60,680 nt of DNA from Ignavibacterium sp. (GCA_020724775.1 DYGG01000004.1:39610-100289), one strand, 5' to 3'; shown: positions 51,382 through 60,650, numbered from the stretch's first letter. A program made the numbers and translations. The notes: generated from the sequence alone by a model not told the origin.

Positions 51382-51660
51382 AAAATGCTGTTGCTGAAGT
51401 GAAGCCTGCTCCTGGTGCCCCCCTTGGGATGGGACGGTCTGTTGAGTAGGCCAAAATCCCTCCCTGGGCGCTGTGGCGACTTGGGTTTTGGCAAAATCTG
51501 GTGTCGAAACCTAAGAAGGATTTCGACCTACTCCGCTTTATTCATAATATAGACTAACGCACCGGAAGTTGCCGTGGCGACCAGGACGGTGGAGCACTGA
51601 GGGAATATCGTCAGGTCACGGCTCCCGTTTGAAACGGGAGCCTAAGACCTGACGAAACCA
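51382..51660 (+). repeat. 279-bp tandem unit 2
   Basis: Repeats the unit at an offset of 279 bp with few changes, beginning with another copy of the gene tail and ending with the hairpin at 51610-51653. The gap to asnS at 51731 holds nothing else I can name. Confidence 0.9.
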
Positions 51661-51730
51661 AGTAATCACTTGTTCTTCTATGATGAAGTACATCTCAATT
51701 TGCAGTTCATTTCATCAAATCAATTTCTTC

Positions 51731-53125
51731 CTAAAACTTTGCCCAGCGGGGCACGCGCGGGAAGGGGAGGATATCCCGGATATTCGCCATGCCGGTAATG
51801 TACATCAAGGTGCGCTCGAACCCAAGCCCGAACCCGGCATGCGGTGTCGTGCCATACTTGCGCAAATCAAGATACCAACCGTAATTATCCGGATTCAACC
51901 CCTTTGATATCATATTGTCCCGAAGTACGTCATAGCGCTCCTCGCGCTGACTGCCGCCGATTATCTCGCCTATCTTCGGCACCAGAACATCCATGGCGCG
52001 GACGGTGCGGCCGTCATCATTCACCCGCATATAGAAAGCCTTGATATCTTTAGGATAATCGTACACTATCACCGGTTTGCGGAATACTTTCTCGGTCAGA
52101 TACCGCTCATGCTCCGATTGCATATCAATTCCCCATTTGACCGGGAACTCGAAATTCTCGCCCGATTCTTCCAGAGTCTTAATTGCCTCGCTGTACGGGA
52201 GGCGAACAAACTCGGAATTTATAACATGCTCGAGAGTTTTTGGTGTCTCCTTATCTATCCACTGACCGAAAAACGCCATCTCGTCGGCGGCCTGCTCCAG
52301 CGCATACTGAAACAGGTATTTCAGAAAATCGGTGGCGATAGCCATATCGTCTTCCAACTCGGCGAAAGCCATCTCCGGCTCAATCATCCAGAATTCGGAA
52401 GCATGGCGCGAGGTATTGGAGTTCTCGGCGCGGAAAGTCGGTCCGAATGTATAAACATCCCCCAGCGCCATGGCGGCAATCTCCGCCTCCAGTTGTCCGG
52501 AAACGGTGAGAAACGCTTCCGAGCCGAAAAAATCCAGATCAAAGTCAATTATGCCGTCTTTCATTGGCGGTTTGGTCAAATCAAGGGTGGTGACTCGGAA
52601 AAGGTCGCCGGCCCCCTCGGCATCGGAGGCGCTGATGATAGGAGTGTGGATATAATAGAATCCCCGCTCCTGGAAAAATTCATGTACGGCGTAGGCGATT
52701 TTGGACCGAATCCGATTCACCGCCCCAAAGGTATTGGTGCGGGGTCGCAGATGAGCAATTTCGCGGAGATATTCGAAGGAATGCCGCTTTTTTTGAAGAG
52801 GAAAGGTCTGGTCGGCTTCCCCGACAAGTTCGAATTCCGAGACCGTCAATTCGTACTTTTGACCCGACGCCGGCGACTCGACCAGTTTTCCGACCGCCCG
52901 CACCGAGGCGCCGGTAAGGATTTTTTCCAGCGCCGGAAATTTGGTGGGGTCATGCAGTACTGCCTGAAGGTTGCCCATACAACTGCCGTCATTTATCTCA
53001 ATAAAAGCAACCCCTTTCGATTCGCGGATAGTCCGCACCCAGCCCAGAACAATTATATTTTGGTTGAGAGGGACGGCATTTTCGAGAAGTATTTTTGAAA
53101 TTCTGGTTCGTTTGAAATAATCCAT
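51731..53125 (-). CDS. asnS: Asparaginyl-tRNA synthetase
   Basis: 464 residues. N-terminal OB-fold anticodon-binding domain ([25 protein letters not shown]) and class II core: motif 2 region [25 protein letters not shown], and motif 3 [27 protein letters not shown] at the end. It charges the tRNA-Asn found at 27612. GGAGG six bases upstream supports ATG at 53125; the open frame runs to 53230. No asn amidotransferase genes are visible here. Confidence 0.96.
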   Translation of the reverse strand: MDYFKRTRISKILLENAVPLNQNIIVLGWVRTIRESKGVAFIEINDGSCMGNLQAVLHDPTKFPALEKILTGASVRAVGKLVESPASGQKYELTVSEFELVGEADQTFPLQKKRHSFEYLREIAHLRPRTNTFGAVNRIRSKIAYAVHEFFQERGFYYIHTPIISASDAEGAGDLFRVTTLDLTKPPMKDGIIDFDLDFFGSEAFLTVSGQLEAEIAAMALGDVYTFGPTFRAENSNTSRHASEFWMIEPEMAFAELEDDMAIATDFLKYLFQYALEQAADEMAFFGQWIDKETPKTLEHVINSEFVRLPYSEAIKTLEESGENFEFPVKWGIDMQSEHERYLTEKVFRKPVIVYDYPKDIKAFYMRVNDDGRTVRAMDVLVPKIGEIIGGSQREERYDVLRDNMISKGLNPDNYGWYLDLRKYGTTPHAGFGLGFERTLMYITGMANIRDILPFPRVPRWAKF

Positions 53126-53421
53126 CTTCTTCCTCCGCCGGTTTGCCACCCCTTTACCGGCTATTTCTTTTTCTCTTTCGGGGTCGGCTGACGATCTTTC
53201 TGGATGCCTAAGACCATAATAATAAGCCATTTCGAGTCAAAATCAAGAGATTTGGGACGGCCTTGGGATGATGGATTGAAAAAGGATATTATTGGCGGAA
53301 AAACAGAAAGAATTTGAAACAAATTTACGGCAGGCAGGTATAATTAAATAGAAATGTTGATTAAGAATCGTCGCCGATAAAGATAAAGTTTAGCACTTCC
53401 CAACCTATTACCTGCAAGGCG

Positions 53422-53444
53422 GCCTCCGATAAGTCATCGGAGGC
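53422..53444. other. 9-bp perfect hairpin between genes
   Basis: GCCTCCGAT-AAGTC-ATCGGAGGC followed on the plus strand by GTTTTG. It looks like a weak terminator, but no plus-strand gene ends just before it; it lies after the dehydrogenase gene on the minus strand. Confidence 0.5.
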
Positions 53445-53471
53445 GTTTTGCATTATAGCCCATTTTATCAT

Positions 53472-54425
53472 TTAACTGATATTTTGAACGAGCGGGTGGG
53501 AATCGGCGGTTTTGCCGGTTGGCCTGGCGTCCCGTATTTGATGCGCCAGTTCCACTGAGGGTCGGGCTTGCTCCAGTCCAAATCCGCGACCGGCGAGGAC
53601 TTCCCGATAGATAATTGTGTGCAGGTCGGTGAACCCTTCGGAGAATTCCACTTCGGCGCCATCAATAGTAATCGAGCGGTAAGTCGGTTTACCCTGGGCG
53701 CGGACTTTTTCCGGAAGGTCATTACTGTCAATCGACAGATACCACTGCACGCGGGCGTTGGGAAGTTCCAGGAACCCGGCGGTCTTGGTCGGGAGCGAGA
53801 TATGAACATCGCTTCTCTGCACCGGACCGAAAAGCCAGATGAGAAGGTCGAAGAAATGAATTCCGATATTGGTGGCAAGGCCGCCGCTGCGGTCACTCTG
53901 TCCTTTCCAGGAAACGAGGTACCAGGGACCGCGGGTAGTGATATAGGTCAAACATATTTCTTTCTTGGCGTCGCTTTTTTCGCTTCTGATTTTCTCCCGG
54001 AGAGCGATAAGCGAAGGATGCACCCGCAACTGCAGTACGGTGTAGATATGATTTCCGCTTTCCTTTTCCAGTTCCTGAAGGGCATCAATATTCCAGGGAT
54101 TGAGCACCACCGGTTTTTCACATATGGCATCAGCCCCGACCCGCAGGGCAAAACGGGCATGGGCATCATGCAGGTAATTGGGAGAGCAGATACTTACGTA
54201 GTCTATTCTCTGGTCGCCTCCGGCGCGGCGGAGTTTTTCAATATGGCGGTCGAACCGCTCGAATTCCGTAAAGAAGCGGACATCTTTGAAAAAACTGTCC
54301 AGAATGCCGACCGAATCATTCGGGTCAACGGCGGCGACCAGACGGTTACCGGTCTCTTTGATAGCCTTGAGATGACGGGGGGCAACATAACCGGCGACTC
54401 CGGTTATGGCGAAATTCTTCACCAT
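53472..54425 (-). CDS. Gfo/Idh/MocA family dehydrogenase (WlbA/WbpB-like)
   Basis: 317 residues. The Rossmann start FAITGVAGYVAPRHLKAIKETGNRLVAAVDPNDSVGILDSFF closely follows WlbA/WbpB, enzymes that oxidise UDP-GlcNAcA at C3 in the path to diacetamido-uronic acids of surface polysaccharide. The EKP motif (CEKPVVL, near 101) and RSGGLATNIGIHFFDLLIWLFG are family features. The gene stands alone, without wbpE/wbpD/wbpI neighbours in the window, so the substrate is inferred. Confidence 0.88.
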   Translation of the reverse strand: MVKNFAITGVAGYVAPRHLKAIKETGNRLVAAVDPNDSVGILDSFFKDVRFFTEFERFDRHIEKLRRAGGDQRIDYVSICSPNYLHDAHARFALRVGADAICEKPVVLNPWNIDALQELEKESGNHIYTVLQLRVHPSLIALREKIRSEKSDAKKEICLTYITTRGPWYLVSWKGQSDRSGGLATNIGIHFFDLLIWLFGPVQRSDVHISLPTKTAGFLELPNARVQWYLSIDSNDLPEKVRAQGKPTYRSITIDGAEVEFSEGFTDLHTIIYREVLAGRGFGLEQARPSVELAHQIRDARPTGKTADSHPLVQNIS

Positions 54426-54765
54426 CGATTCCTCATTCCATGCTTTTTATAACCTAAATCGGGATTTTGCGGTTTAATTTTATAATGGCGGCAATATCTG
54501 CATTATGGCGGCGGCTGTCAAGACCGGCGGAAAGCGGCGACCGCAATATTTAAAATTTCTTCTATCCTCTTCATACGACACAAGATAAAGAGGTATAAGA
54601 CATTGCCGGATAATGATTTCACTTGACACATTGAGGGGTTGGGCATATCTTTTATATTGAGATGGGTGCTCGGCTTTTTGTACCATTATCCTTCACTTCC
54701 TTACTCTTTATAAGAGAATATTTAAATTACATAATTCTTAAACATTAAACCAAGGAGTTGGTGAA
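54426..54765. promoter_or_regulatory. Intergenic region with sigma-70-type promoter
   Basis: 340 bp. TTGACA (54623-54628), 17-bp spacer, TATCTT (54646-54651) reads toward the small exported protein, leaving a leader of about 110 bases. An AAGGAG site lies just before its ATG. I see no gene in the rest. Confidence 0.6.
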
Positions 54766-55128
54766 ATGAAAATCGGAAAGTTTTGGGCAATGATGGCGCC
54801 GTTATTGCTGATTTTGTTAGCAGCGCCGTCGTACGGGTATTATCACCCGTTCTCGAACCGTATCGAAATCAGGGATGCCGATGACCATCCCTGGGGCGGA
54901 GAATTGTACAGCATTTATGACGGCGGCGGCATCGTGCAGACCAACAGCATCACGATCGGTGCGCCGGCGCCGACCATCGAGTACTCGCGGGTAATTCCTT
55001 TCCTTAATATTGTAAGGGGCTGGAACGTTCTTCGCAGTTTGATACTCAACGGGCGTTCGCTTACCAGTGGCGCCGTGACCACAAATGTTACCACCGTTAA
55101 CTCTAACCTTATTCGCAGGGGAAATTGA
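54766..55128 (+). CDS. Small exported protein of unknown function
   Basis: 120 residues with a signal peptide (KFWAMMAPLLLILLAAPSYG, about 5-25) and a mature part of about 95 residues: YYHPFSNRIEIRDADDHPWGGELYSIYDGGG then IEYSRVIPFLNIVRGWN and a Ser/Thr/Asn-rich end. No cysteine in the mature part. I do not recognise a family. AAGGAG lies ten bases upstream. The next gene, a sigma-54 activator, starts three bases after the stop, so the two are coupled. Confidence 0.8.
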   Translation: MKIGKFWAMMAPLLLILLAAPSYGYYHPFSNRIEIRDADDHPWGGELYSIYDGGGIVQTNSITIGAPAPTIEYSRVIPFLNIVRGWNVLRSLILNGRSLTSGAVTTNVTTVNSNLIRRGN

Positions 55129-55131
55129 ACC

Positions 55132-57375
55132 ATGAGTCTGGTTAACACCAACGACCTCGATTTCCGCTTGTCCTGCCAGAAATATCTCGCCGGCCTGGTC
55201 GCCCGCAAGGACTTCGCCGAGGCGGCGCGATATTTTGAATCGGTCCGGGAAGTCTGGAACGACCGGACTGAAGTTGACAGCGGAATAATGATGCGTCTCG
55301 GTGCCAAAGCCTACGGCTCATTGGGGGATTTCTCCAAAGCCCTTCCTCTCATAAGAACCGCTATTATGTCGCTCGCACAGTCCTCCGGTGAACCGGGTGA
55401 ACTGGGCGATGGATATCTGACACTGGGCGACATTTTGAGAGATATGGGGAACTACAATGAGTCCGAGAAGGCGTACCGTGACGCCGAATCGATACATCGC
55501 AGAAATGACGACACTGCCCGAGCCGGCGATGCCTTGAATCGCCTTGCCGGTATTCTTTTCCGCAAGGGGGATTTCGAATGGTCGCTCCGCTATCTTCTGG
55601 AAGCGGTAGAGGCGGCTCGCCGGGTCAACGACAACCGTCGTCTGGCATATCTCTTCGGCAATATCGGTCGAGTTTATACCTTCCTGGGTAAACTGTCGGC
55701 CGCCGAAGATAATATTCGTCTTAATATCGAACTCTCCACGCAATTCCGCGACGACCTGGAGATCGCCCGCGCCTATTTGTCGCTGGGGTATCTGCAGATG
55801 CAACGGGAGCACCTGGATAAGGCGGCGGAGAGTTTTGAGAATGCGTTTGAACTGATTCAGCGCGGGAATTTCCTTAATGAGGAAGTCATTTATTTGACCT
55901 ATGCCGGAGAACTCGCCATAAAAGAGGGCCGGTACGAAGAGGCCGAACAGAGGCTGGAAGAGGCCGTGGCGAAGGCGGGAAAGATTGCTCCCGATTCGCT
56001 CCTGGCGGCGCGACCGGTGCGCCATCTGGCTGAACTCTGGATACGGCGCGAGAATTACCGGAAAGCGCTGGTTTACGCCAATGCGGCGATGGTGGCTATG
56101 AGACGTCTTGATGACGCTGTCGAGGTTGGCGCCTTGCATAGGATTATCGCCGTCTGTCAGGAAGCGCTGGAGCGGACCGACAAAGCACGCGCCGGTTATC
56201 TCGAATCGATTGAACTTCTGCAGGAGCGGAAAGCCAAGTTCGAATTAGCCGAATCTCTGACGGCCGCCGGAAATTCGAATCTTTTCGAACCGGGAAAGAG
56301 ACTCATTTATCTCTGCCGAGCCGAAGAGATATATGCCGCCTGTGGAATCGGCATCAAAGCCGAAAAAGCGCAGCGCCTGATTTCATCGGTGCAGCCGAAT
56401 ATCAGGAATCGCTCCGGCTCGGAGGTTATGCCGACGACCGAGACGGTCGGGTTTGCGACCCGCAATCCGCGGATGGAGGGGATTGTCAAACAACTGCATC
56501 TTCTGAAGAACTCCAGCCTGCCTTTGCTTCTGACCGGCGAAACCGGCACCGGCAAAGATTTTATGGCGCGGTATTTTCATTCTATTGCCCGTCCGACCGG
56601 ACCTTACCTGGCGGTGAACTGCGCCGCTGTCCCCGACACTTTAATTGAATCGGAACTGTTCGGGTATCAGCGGGGGGCATTCACCGGCGCCGACAACAAT
56701 CGTCGCGGACTTTTTATGGCGGCTAACCGGGGTGTCCTTCTGCTTGATGAAATCGGCGAACTGCCGCTGACGCTTCAGGCAAAATTGCTCAGCATCCTCG
56801 AAACCAAAAGACTGCGCCCGCTGGGAACCTCGGAAGAATTCGAACTTGACCTGATTGTCATAGCGGCAACTAACCGCGACCTGACCGAGATGGTGAAGGC
56901 GGGACTTTTCCGCTCCGACCTATATTACCGTCTTGCCGGCATTACGGTAGAAATTCCGCCGCTGCGGGAACGAAAGGAAGATATTCCTTTCCTGCTGGAG
57001 TTTTTTATGCGCCGTGAAGGCCTGCTGTCGGAGGGAGACCGCCCTGCGGCGGAACTGGTGCGGCAATTTATCGGATACGATTGGCCCGGGAATATCCGTC
57101 AGTTGGAAAACAAGGTGAAACAACTGGCGGCGTTGTCGGCAATGGCGCGTGACGGTTCGATCGTGGAACTGGCCTGCTCCTTTTTTGACTCCAGGCGGGA
57201 GGAGCCGACCAATTCACTCTTTGAGCAGGTGGAGAAATTCGAGAAACGTCTTCTGATGGAGGCGCTGGCGGCGGCCAACGGCAACAAATCGGAAGCGGCG
57301 CGGATTCTTTCCATCCACGAATCGACTCTTCGGGCAAAGATGAAGCGGTACTGTCTCGAGACGACGGTCAATTAG
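55132..57375 (+). CDS. TPR-domain sigma-54-dependent transcriptional activator
   Basis: 747 residues: N-terminal TPR array (about 10-400), AAA+ domain (about 445-680) and Fis HTH near 715-740. Walker A GETGTGKD, contact loop GAFTGA, Walker B LLLDEIGE and R-finger region are present, so it should activate sigma-54 polymerase. The TPR array replaces the usual receiver or PAS input and may bind a peptide or partner protein. It is coupled to the small exported protein upstream. A good terminator follows. Confidence 0.92.
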   Translation: MSLVNTNDLDFRLSCQKYLAGLVARKDFAEAARYFESVREVWNDRTEVDSGIMMRLGAKAYGSLGDFSKALPLIRTAIMSLAQSSGEPGELGDGYLTLGDILRDMGNYNESEKAYRDAESIHRRNDDTARAGDALNRLAGILFRKGDFEWSLRYLLEAVEAARRVNDNRRLAYLFGNIGRVYTFLGKLSAAEDNIRLNIELSTQFRDDLEIARAYLSLGYLQMQREHLDKAAESFENAFELIQRGNFLNEEVIYLTYAGELAIKEGRYEEAEQRLEEAVAKAGKIAPDSLLAARPVRHLAELWIRRENYRKALVYANAAMVAMRRLDDAVEVGALHRIIAVCQEALERTDKARAGYLESIELLQERKAKFELAESLTAAGNSNLFEPGKRLIYLCRAEEIYAACGIGIKAEKAQRLISSVQPNIRNRSGSEVMPTTETVGFATRNPRMEGIVKQLHLLKNSSLPLLLTGETGTGKDFMARYFHSIARPTGPYLAVNCAAVPDTLIESELFGYQRGAFTGADNNRRGLFMAANRGVLLLDEIGELPLTLQAKLLSILETKRLRPLGTSEEFELDLIVIAATNRDLTEMVKAGLFRSDLYYRLAGITVEIPPLRERKEDIPFLLEFFMRREGLLSEGDRPAAELVRQFIGYDWPGNIRQLENKVKQLAALSAMARDGSIVELACSFFDSRREEPTNSLFEQVEKFEKRLLMEALAAANGNKSEAARILSIHESTLRAKMKRYCLETTVN

Positions 57376-57399
57376 CGCCGCCGATTTTGGAGATATTAA

Positions 57400-57427
57400 G
57401 GGCGAGAAGGTTTTCTCGCCCTTTTTT
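57400..57427 (+). terminator. Rho-independent terminator
   Basis: Perfect 9-bp stem GGGCGAGAA / TTCTCGCCC with GGTT loop and six Ts, 24 bp after the TPR activator stop. Confidence 0.92.
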
Positions 57428-57525
57428 GATTCTCGCCTGCATCAAGTCCGTTTGAAACATTTCCCTTGAATTGCCCGGCGGTATCCGATTATTTAGGTTG
57501 TTGGCTAATTTAAGAGGCGCCGACT

Positions 57526-58215
57526 GTGTATAAATATATCGAGCAAAATCTAAGGAATGTCCGCGCGCGGGTCGCCGCGGCGGCGAAGAGAGCAGGCAAA
57601 CAGGAAAACGATATCGCTATAATCGCGATTGCCAAGACTTTCCCCTCGGCGGCAATTAAGGCGGCGGTCGGTTACGGGTTAGGCGATATCGGCGAGAGCC
57701 GGGTGCAGGAAGCGGAGCAGAAAATAAAAGAACTGGGGCAGGTTACCCGCTGGCATCTGGTGGGACATCTTCAAACCAACAAAGCCGCTAAAGCGGTGAA
57801 GATGTTCGATATGATTCAGTCGGTCGATTCCCTGAAACTTGCCGAAGCGATGAACCGCGCCGCGGAAGCGGAAGGAAAGACAATCGATTGCCTGGTGGAG
57901 ATTAATTCCTCCGGCGAAATATCGAAATTCGGCGTCAGACCGTCAGATGCGGAACGTCTTATCGAAGATATTCTGGAACTTCGGCATATCTCCCTGCGCG
58001 GATTGATGACAGTCGGTCCCCTTACGGAAAAGGAGCCGGTGCTGAGGGCGTCCTTCCGGTTGACCCGGAAAATCCTGGAGCAGGGACAGGCGCTTGCCGG
58101 CAGCCAATTCACCGTTCTCTCGATGGGGATGTCGGGCGATTTCGAGAAGGCAATTGAGGAAGGAAGCAATATGATTCGGCTCGGCTCGGCGCTCTTCGGG
58201 GAGAGAAAAAAGTAG
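57526..58215 (+). CDS. PLP homeostasis protein (YggS/PLPBP)
   Basis: 229 residues, the usual length. IAIAKTFP carries the PLP lysine (about 37), GDIGESRVQEAEQK and WHLVGHLQTNKAAK follow, and the C-terminal LSMGMSGDFEKAIEEGSNMIRLGSALFGER is the family end. It binds PLP without catalysis and buffers free PLP. The start is GTG at 57526. It lies before divIVA, as in the yggS/ylmE-divIVA grouping of other bacteria. Confidence 0.93.
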   Translation: MYKYIEQNLRNVRARVAAAAKRAGKQENDIAIIAIAKTFPSAAIKAAVGYGLGDIGESRVQEAEQKIKELGQVTRWHLVGHLQTNKAAKAVKMFDMIQSVDSLKLAEAMNRAAEAEGKTIDCLVEINSSGEISKFGVRPSDAERLIEDILELRHISLRGLMTVGPLTEKEPVLRASFRLTRKILEQGQALAGSQFTVLSMGMSGDFEKAIEEGSNMIRLGSALFGERKK

Positions 58216-58305
58216 CGGCTCTTTCTCTTGCGGCCGCTCAGAGATATCGGCGTTTGAAACACAAAGGTAGAAAATTGATTTCAAATTCAAATAGGTAGGT
58301 GTCCT

Positions 58306-58914
58306 ATGGATTTAACCCCCAATGAAATCCGTAATCAGAGATTTTCGCAGGCTTTCCGCGGATACAGCAAGACGGAGGTTGATGCCTTTCTGGCAGGGGT
58401 GGCAACATCGCTGGAAGATGCCCGGGTACAGGCGATAAAACTGACCGAGGAGAAAGAGGCGCTGGCGCAGCGGTACCAGGAGTTGAAGAATATCGAAGAG
58501 ACTATTAAAATGGCGGTGATGGAAGCACAACGGGGGGCGGAACTTATGTTGTCCAATGCCCGGAAGGAAGCCGACCTGATTGTCGCGGAGGCGCGACGTC
58601 GGCGGGATGAACTTATCGAGGAGCGCCATCGTAAAGCAGCCGAACTGGAACGTCGCATTGAAGAATTGGATTTCACCCGACGTTCGCTCTACACCAAACT
58701 TCGCGCCGATATTGGGGCGCATCTGAAACTTTTGGAGAATCTCGACCCGGTGACAGCGAAGCCGGAGTCGCCCGGGTCAGAAGCGAAAAGTGCCCTGCCG
58801 CGGGAAGAAAATCCGCTGAGCGACATTGACCGGATTGTGGAGCAGTTCCAGATGGAAGCCGGCATAGCGCCGAAACCGGAGAACTCGAACAACCAGGGAG
58901 AGCAACAACAATGA
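58306..58914 (+). CDS. DivIVA-domain coiled-coil protein
   Basis: 202 residues. Residues 1-60 match the DivIVA N-terminal lipid-binding domain (LTPNEIRNQRFSQAFRGYSKTEVDAFLAGVA), followed by a long coiled coil (40-150) and a Pro/Glu-rich tail. DivIVA-type proteins mark curved membranes, poles or division sites. The start is ATG at 58306 in a TATGGATTTAACC context; the end overlaps the next gene by four bases (58911-58914). Confidence 0.92.
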   Translation: MDLTPNEIRNQRFSQAFRGYSKTEVDAFLAGVATSLEDARVQAIKLTEEKEALAQRYQELKNIEETIKMAVMEAQRGAELMLSNARKEADLIVAEARRRRDELIEERHRKAAELERRIEELDFTRRSLYTKLRADIGAHLKLLENLDPVTAKPESPGSEAKSALPREENPLSDIDRIVEQFQMEAGIAPKPENSNNQGEQQQ

Positions 58915-59732
58915 GCGACTTGAAGACAATGATAGATGAAGCGACTAAATTCATCAAGACCAAGACCTCCCTTACACCCGAAATCGGCATCATCCTCGGC
59001 ACCGGGCTCGGTTCCCTCGCCGATGGCATTGAGGTCGCCGCCAAAGTCGAGTACGGTGATATCCCCCATTTCCCGGTTTCGACCGTCGAGTCGCACGCCG
59101 GGCGGCTTCTTTTCGGAAAACTGAAAGGAAAAAATCTGGTTGCCATGCAGGGGCGGTTTCATTACTACGAGGGGTACAGTCTTCAGCAGGTGACCTTTCC
59201 GGTGCGGGTGATGAAAGCGCTCGGCATCAAGACTCTCATTGTTTCCAACGCTTGCGGCGGGCTCAATCCGCAGTTCAACCGCGGCGATATCATGCTCATC
59301 ACCGACCATATAAATCTTCTGGGGTACAATCCCCTGATCGGGCGTAATGATGATTCCATCGGCGACCGCTTTCCTGATATGTATAACTGCTACGATAAGG
59401 AACTGGTGAAGATGGCGGAGAATGCGGCGCTCGATTTGAAGATTCCGGTGCGCAAGGGGGTTTATGTGGCAGTTGCCGGACCGAATTTGGAAACAGCGGC
59501 GGAATACCGTTTCTTGCGGATAATCGGCGCCGATGTGGTGGGGATGTCAACGGTGCCGGAGGTGATAGCGGCGCGACATCAACAGACAAAAGTGCTGGCG
59601 TTTTCGATTATCACCGATATGGGGCTTCCCGATGCTCTGACGGCCTGTTCTCTCGAAGAGATTATTGCCACGGCCAATAAAGCCGAGCCAAAACTGCGGG
59701 CATTGATAGCGGAATGCGTGGGGAGGATGTAG
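58911..59732 (+). CDS. Purine-nucleoside phosphorylase (PunA type)
   Basis: 273 residues. IGIILGTGLGSLADGIE (phosphate-binding), VESHAGRLLFGKL, MQGRFHYYEGYSLQQVTFPVRVM, NACGGLNPQFNRGDIMLITDHINL and GPNLETAAEYRFLRIIGADVVGMSTVPEVIAARH are all present. It splits inosine and guanosine to base and ribose 1-phosphate in salvage; it is the trimeric PNP type. It overlaps divIVA by four bases. Confidence 0.96.
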   Translation: MSDLKTMIDEATKFIKTKTSLTPEIGIILGTGLGSLADGIEVAAKVEYGDIPHFPVSTVESHAGRLLFGKLKGKNLVAMQGRFHYYEGYSLQQVTFPVRVMKALGIKTLIVSNACGGLNPQFNRGDIMLITDHINLLGYNPLIGRNDDSIGDRFPDMYNCYDKELVKMAENAALDLKIPVRKGVYVAVAGPNLETAAEYRFLRIIGADVVGMSTVPEVIAARHQQTKVLAFSIITDMGLPDALTACSLEEIIATANKAEPKLRALIAECVGRM

Positions 59733-59771
59733 CGGGGGAATAGACCGAAGTTAAATCGACAAAGAGTTGAT

Positions 59772-59928
59772 ACAGGTGCCCCACCGTCCCGGTCGCCACG
59801 GCGACTTGCGGTGGGGTAGTATATAGTACGGATTCTGTTTGCAGAACCCACCCCAAGGGGTGGGGCACCAATGGATGTTTGGCAGTGCGAATATAGTTCT
59901 GTCGGAACCCACCCCAAGGGGTGGGGCA
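59772..59928. repeat. 157-bp direct repeat, left flank of the transposase
   Basis: Repeated at 60494-60650 (offset 722) with two differences seen. Reverse-read it starts with GTCGCC/GGCGAC inside CCCCACCG/CGGTGGGG (59775-59816), the same module as at 10166 and 13047. Two perfect REP-like stems CCCACCCC-AA-GGGGTGGG lie at 59847-59864 and 59908-59925. Confidence 0.92.
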
Positions 59929-59946
59929 CCAACGTTAACATGAGAT

Positions 59947-60480
59947 ATGACCAAGTTACGGCACTACGATGAATGGGATACCTGTCGTTTCATAACGTTT
60001 GGATGCCACAACCGACTTTCATTACTTACTGACCAGGAAGACATATTGATATTCCTGGAGACTCTAAAAAGTATCTGTCACAAATATGAAATCAGTCTGC
60101 TTGGATACGTCGTGATGCCCGACCATGTGCATCTACTGTTATTACCACAAAGAAGAGTTAAATTAGGACAGGTTATAGGTGAGATTAAGTCTTTATCCGC
60201 AAGAAGAATAATCGAAAGGTGGAGAAGCAGGAGCGAATCCAGACTTACAAGTTTGCAGATAATTCGAGACGGGGAAGCAAGAAAGTCTCTCTGGTTACGA
60301 AGGTGTTACGACCACAATTGTCGCAGTATAAAATCTGTCCTTGAGAAAATTCAATACTGCCATAATAATCCGGTAAACCGAGGTCTCGTAGATAAAGCTG
60401 AAGACTGGCAATGGTCAAGCTATCGTTTCTACAAGGGTTCTGAAGATACCGTTCTATCTATAGACATAAACAGTCTATGA
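59947..60480 (+). CDS. REP-associated tyrosine transposase (RAYT, Y1 HUH type)
   Basis: 177 residues. The HUH metal motif is in LGYVVMPDHVHLLLLP (H60 and H62 approximately), and the Y1 region ends IQYCHNNPVNRGLVDKAEDWQWSSYRFY, the usual RAYT tail with the catalytic tyrosine near YCHNNPV. RAYTs bind and nick REP hairpins in single-stranded form. It is flanked by 157-bp direct repeats containing REP-like stems, and the gene is more AT-rich than its neighbours. Confidence 0.92.
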   Translation: MTKLRHYDEWDTCRFITFGCHNRLSLLTDQEDILIFLETLKSICHKYEISLLGYVVMPDHVHLLLLPQRRVKLGQVIGEIKSLSARRIIERWRSRSESRLTSLQIIRDGEARKSLWLRRCYDHNCRSIKSVLEKIQYCHNNPVNRGLVDKAEDWQWSSYRFYKGSEDTVLSIDINSL

Positions 60481-60493
60481 TTATTTGAAGTTG

Positions 60494-60650
60494 ACAGGTG
60501 CCCCACCGTCCCGGTCGCCACGGCGACTTGCGGTGGGGTAGTATATAGTACGGATTCTGTTTGCAGAACCCACCCCAAGGGGTGGGGCACCAATGGATGT
60601 TTGGCAGTGCGAATATAGTTCTATCAGAACCCACCCCAAGGGGTGGGGCA
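60494..60650. repeat. 157-bp direct repeat, right flank of the transposase
   Basis: Copy of 59772-59928 in the same orientation, with REP-like stems at about 60569-60586 and 60630-60647. The last 30 bases of the window show no gene. Confidence 0.92.

Larger units (their letters stand above)
59772..60650 (+). mobile_element. RAYT transposase with flanking REP-like direct repeats
   Basis: A 534-bp RAYT gene between two near-identical 157-bp repeats, each with three hairpins. RAYT genes are usually single-copy domesticated transposases that spread non-autonomous REP sequences rather than moving as insertion sequences. The same hairpin module lies around darTG, 47-50 kb away, and decayed forms occur at 39945, 40158, 51283 and 51562. 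Confidence 0.85.

Noticed and set aside
52109-53098. 329-codon plus-strand ORF opposite asnS
   Set aside because: A shadow of asnS, which has full class II synthetase motifs on the other strand.
53568-54452. 294-codon plus-strand ORF opposite the dehydrogenase
   Set aside because: Shadow of the Gfo/Idh/MocA gene; no recognisable domain.
54426-54765. Riboswitch or structured leader
   Set aside because: I found a promoter but no known aptamer core or terminator pair.
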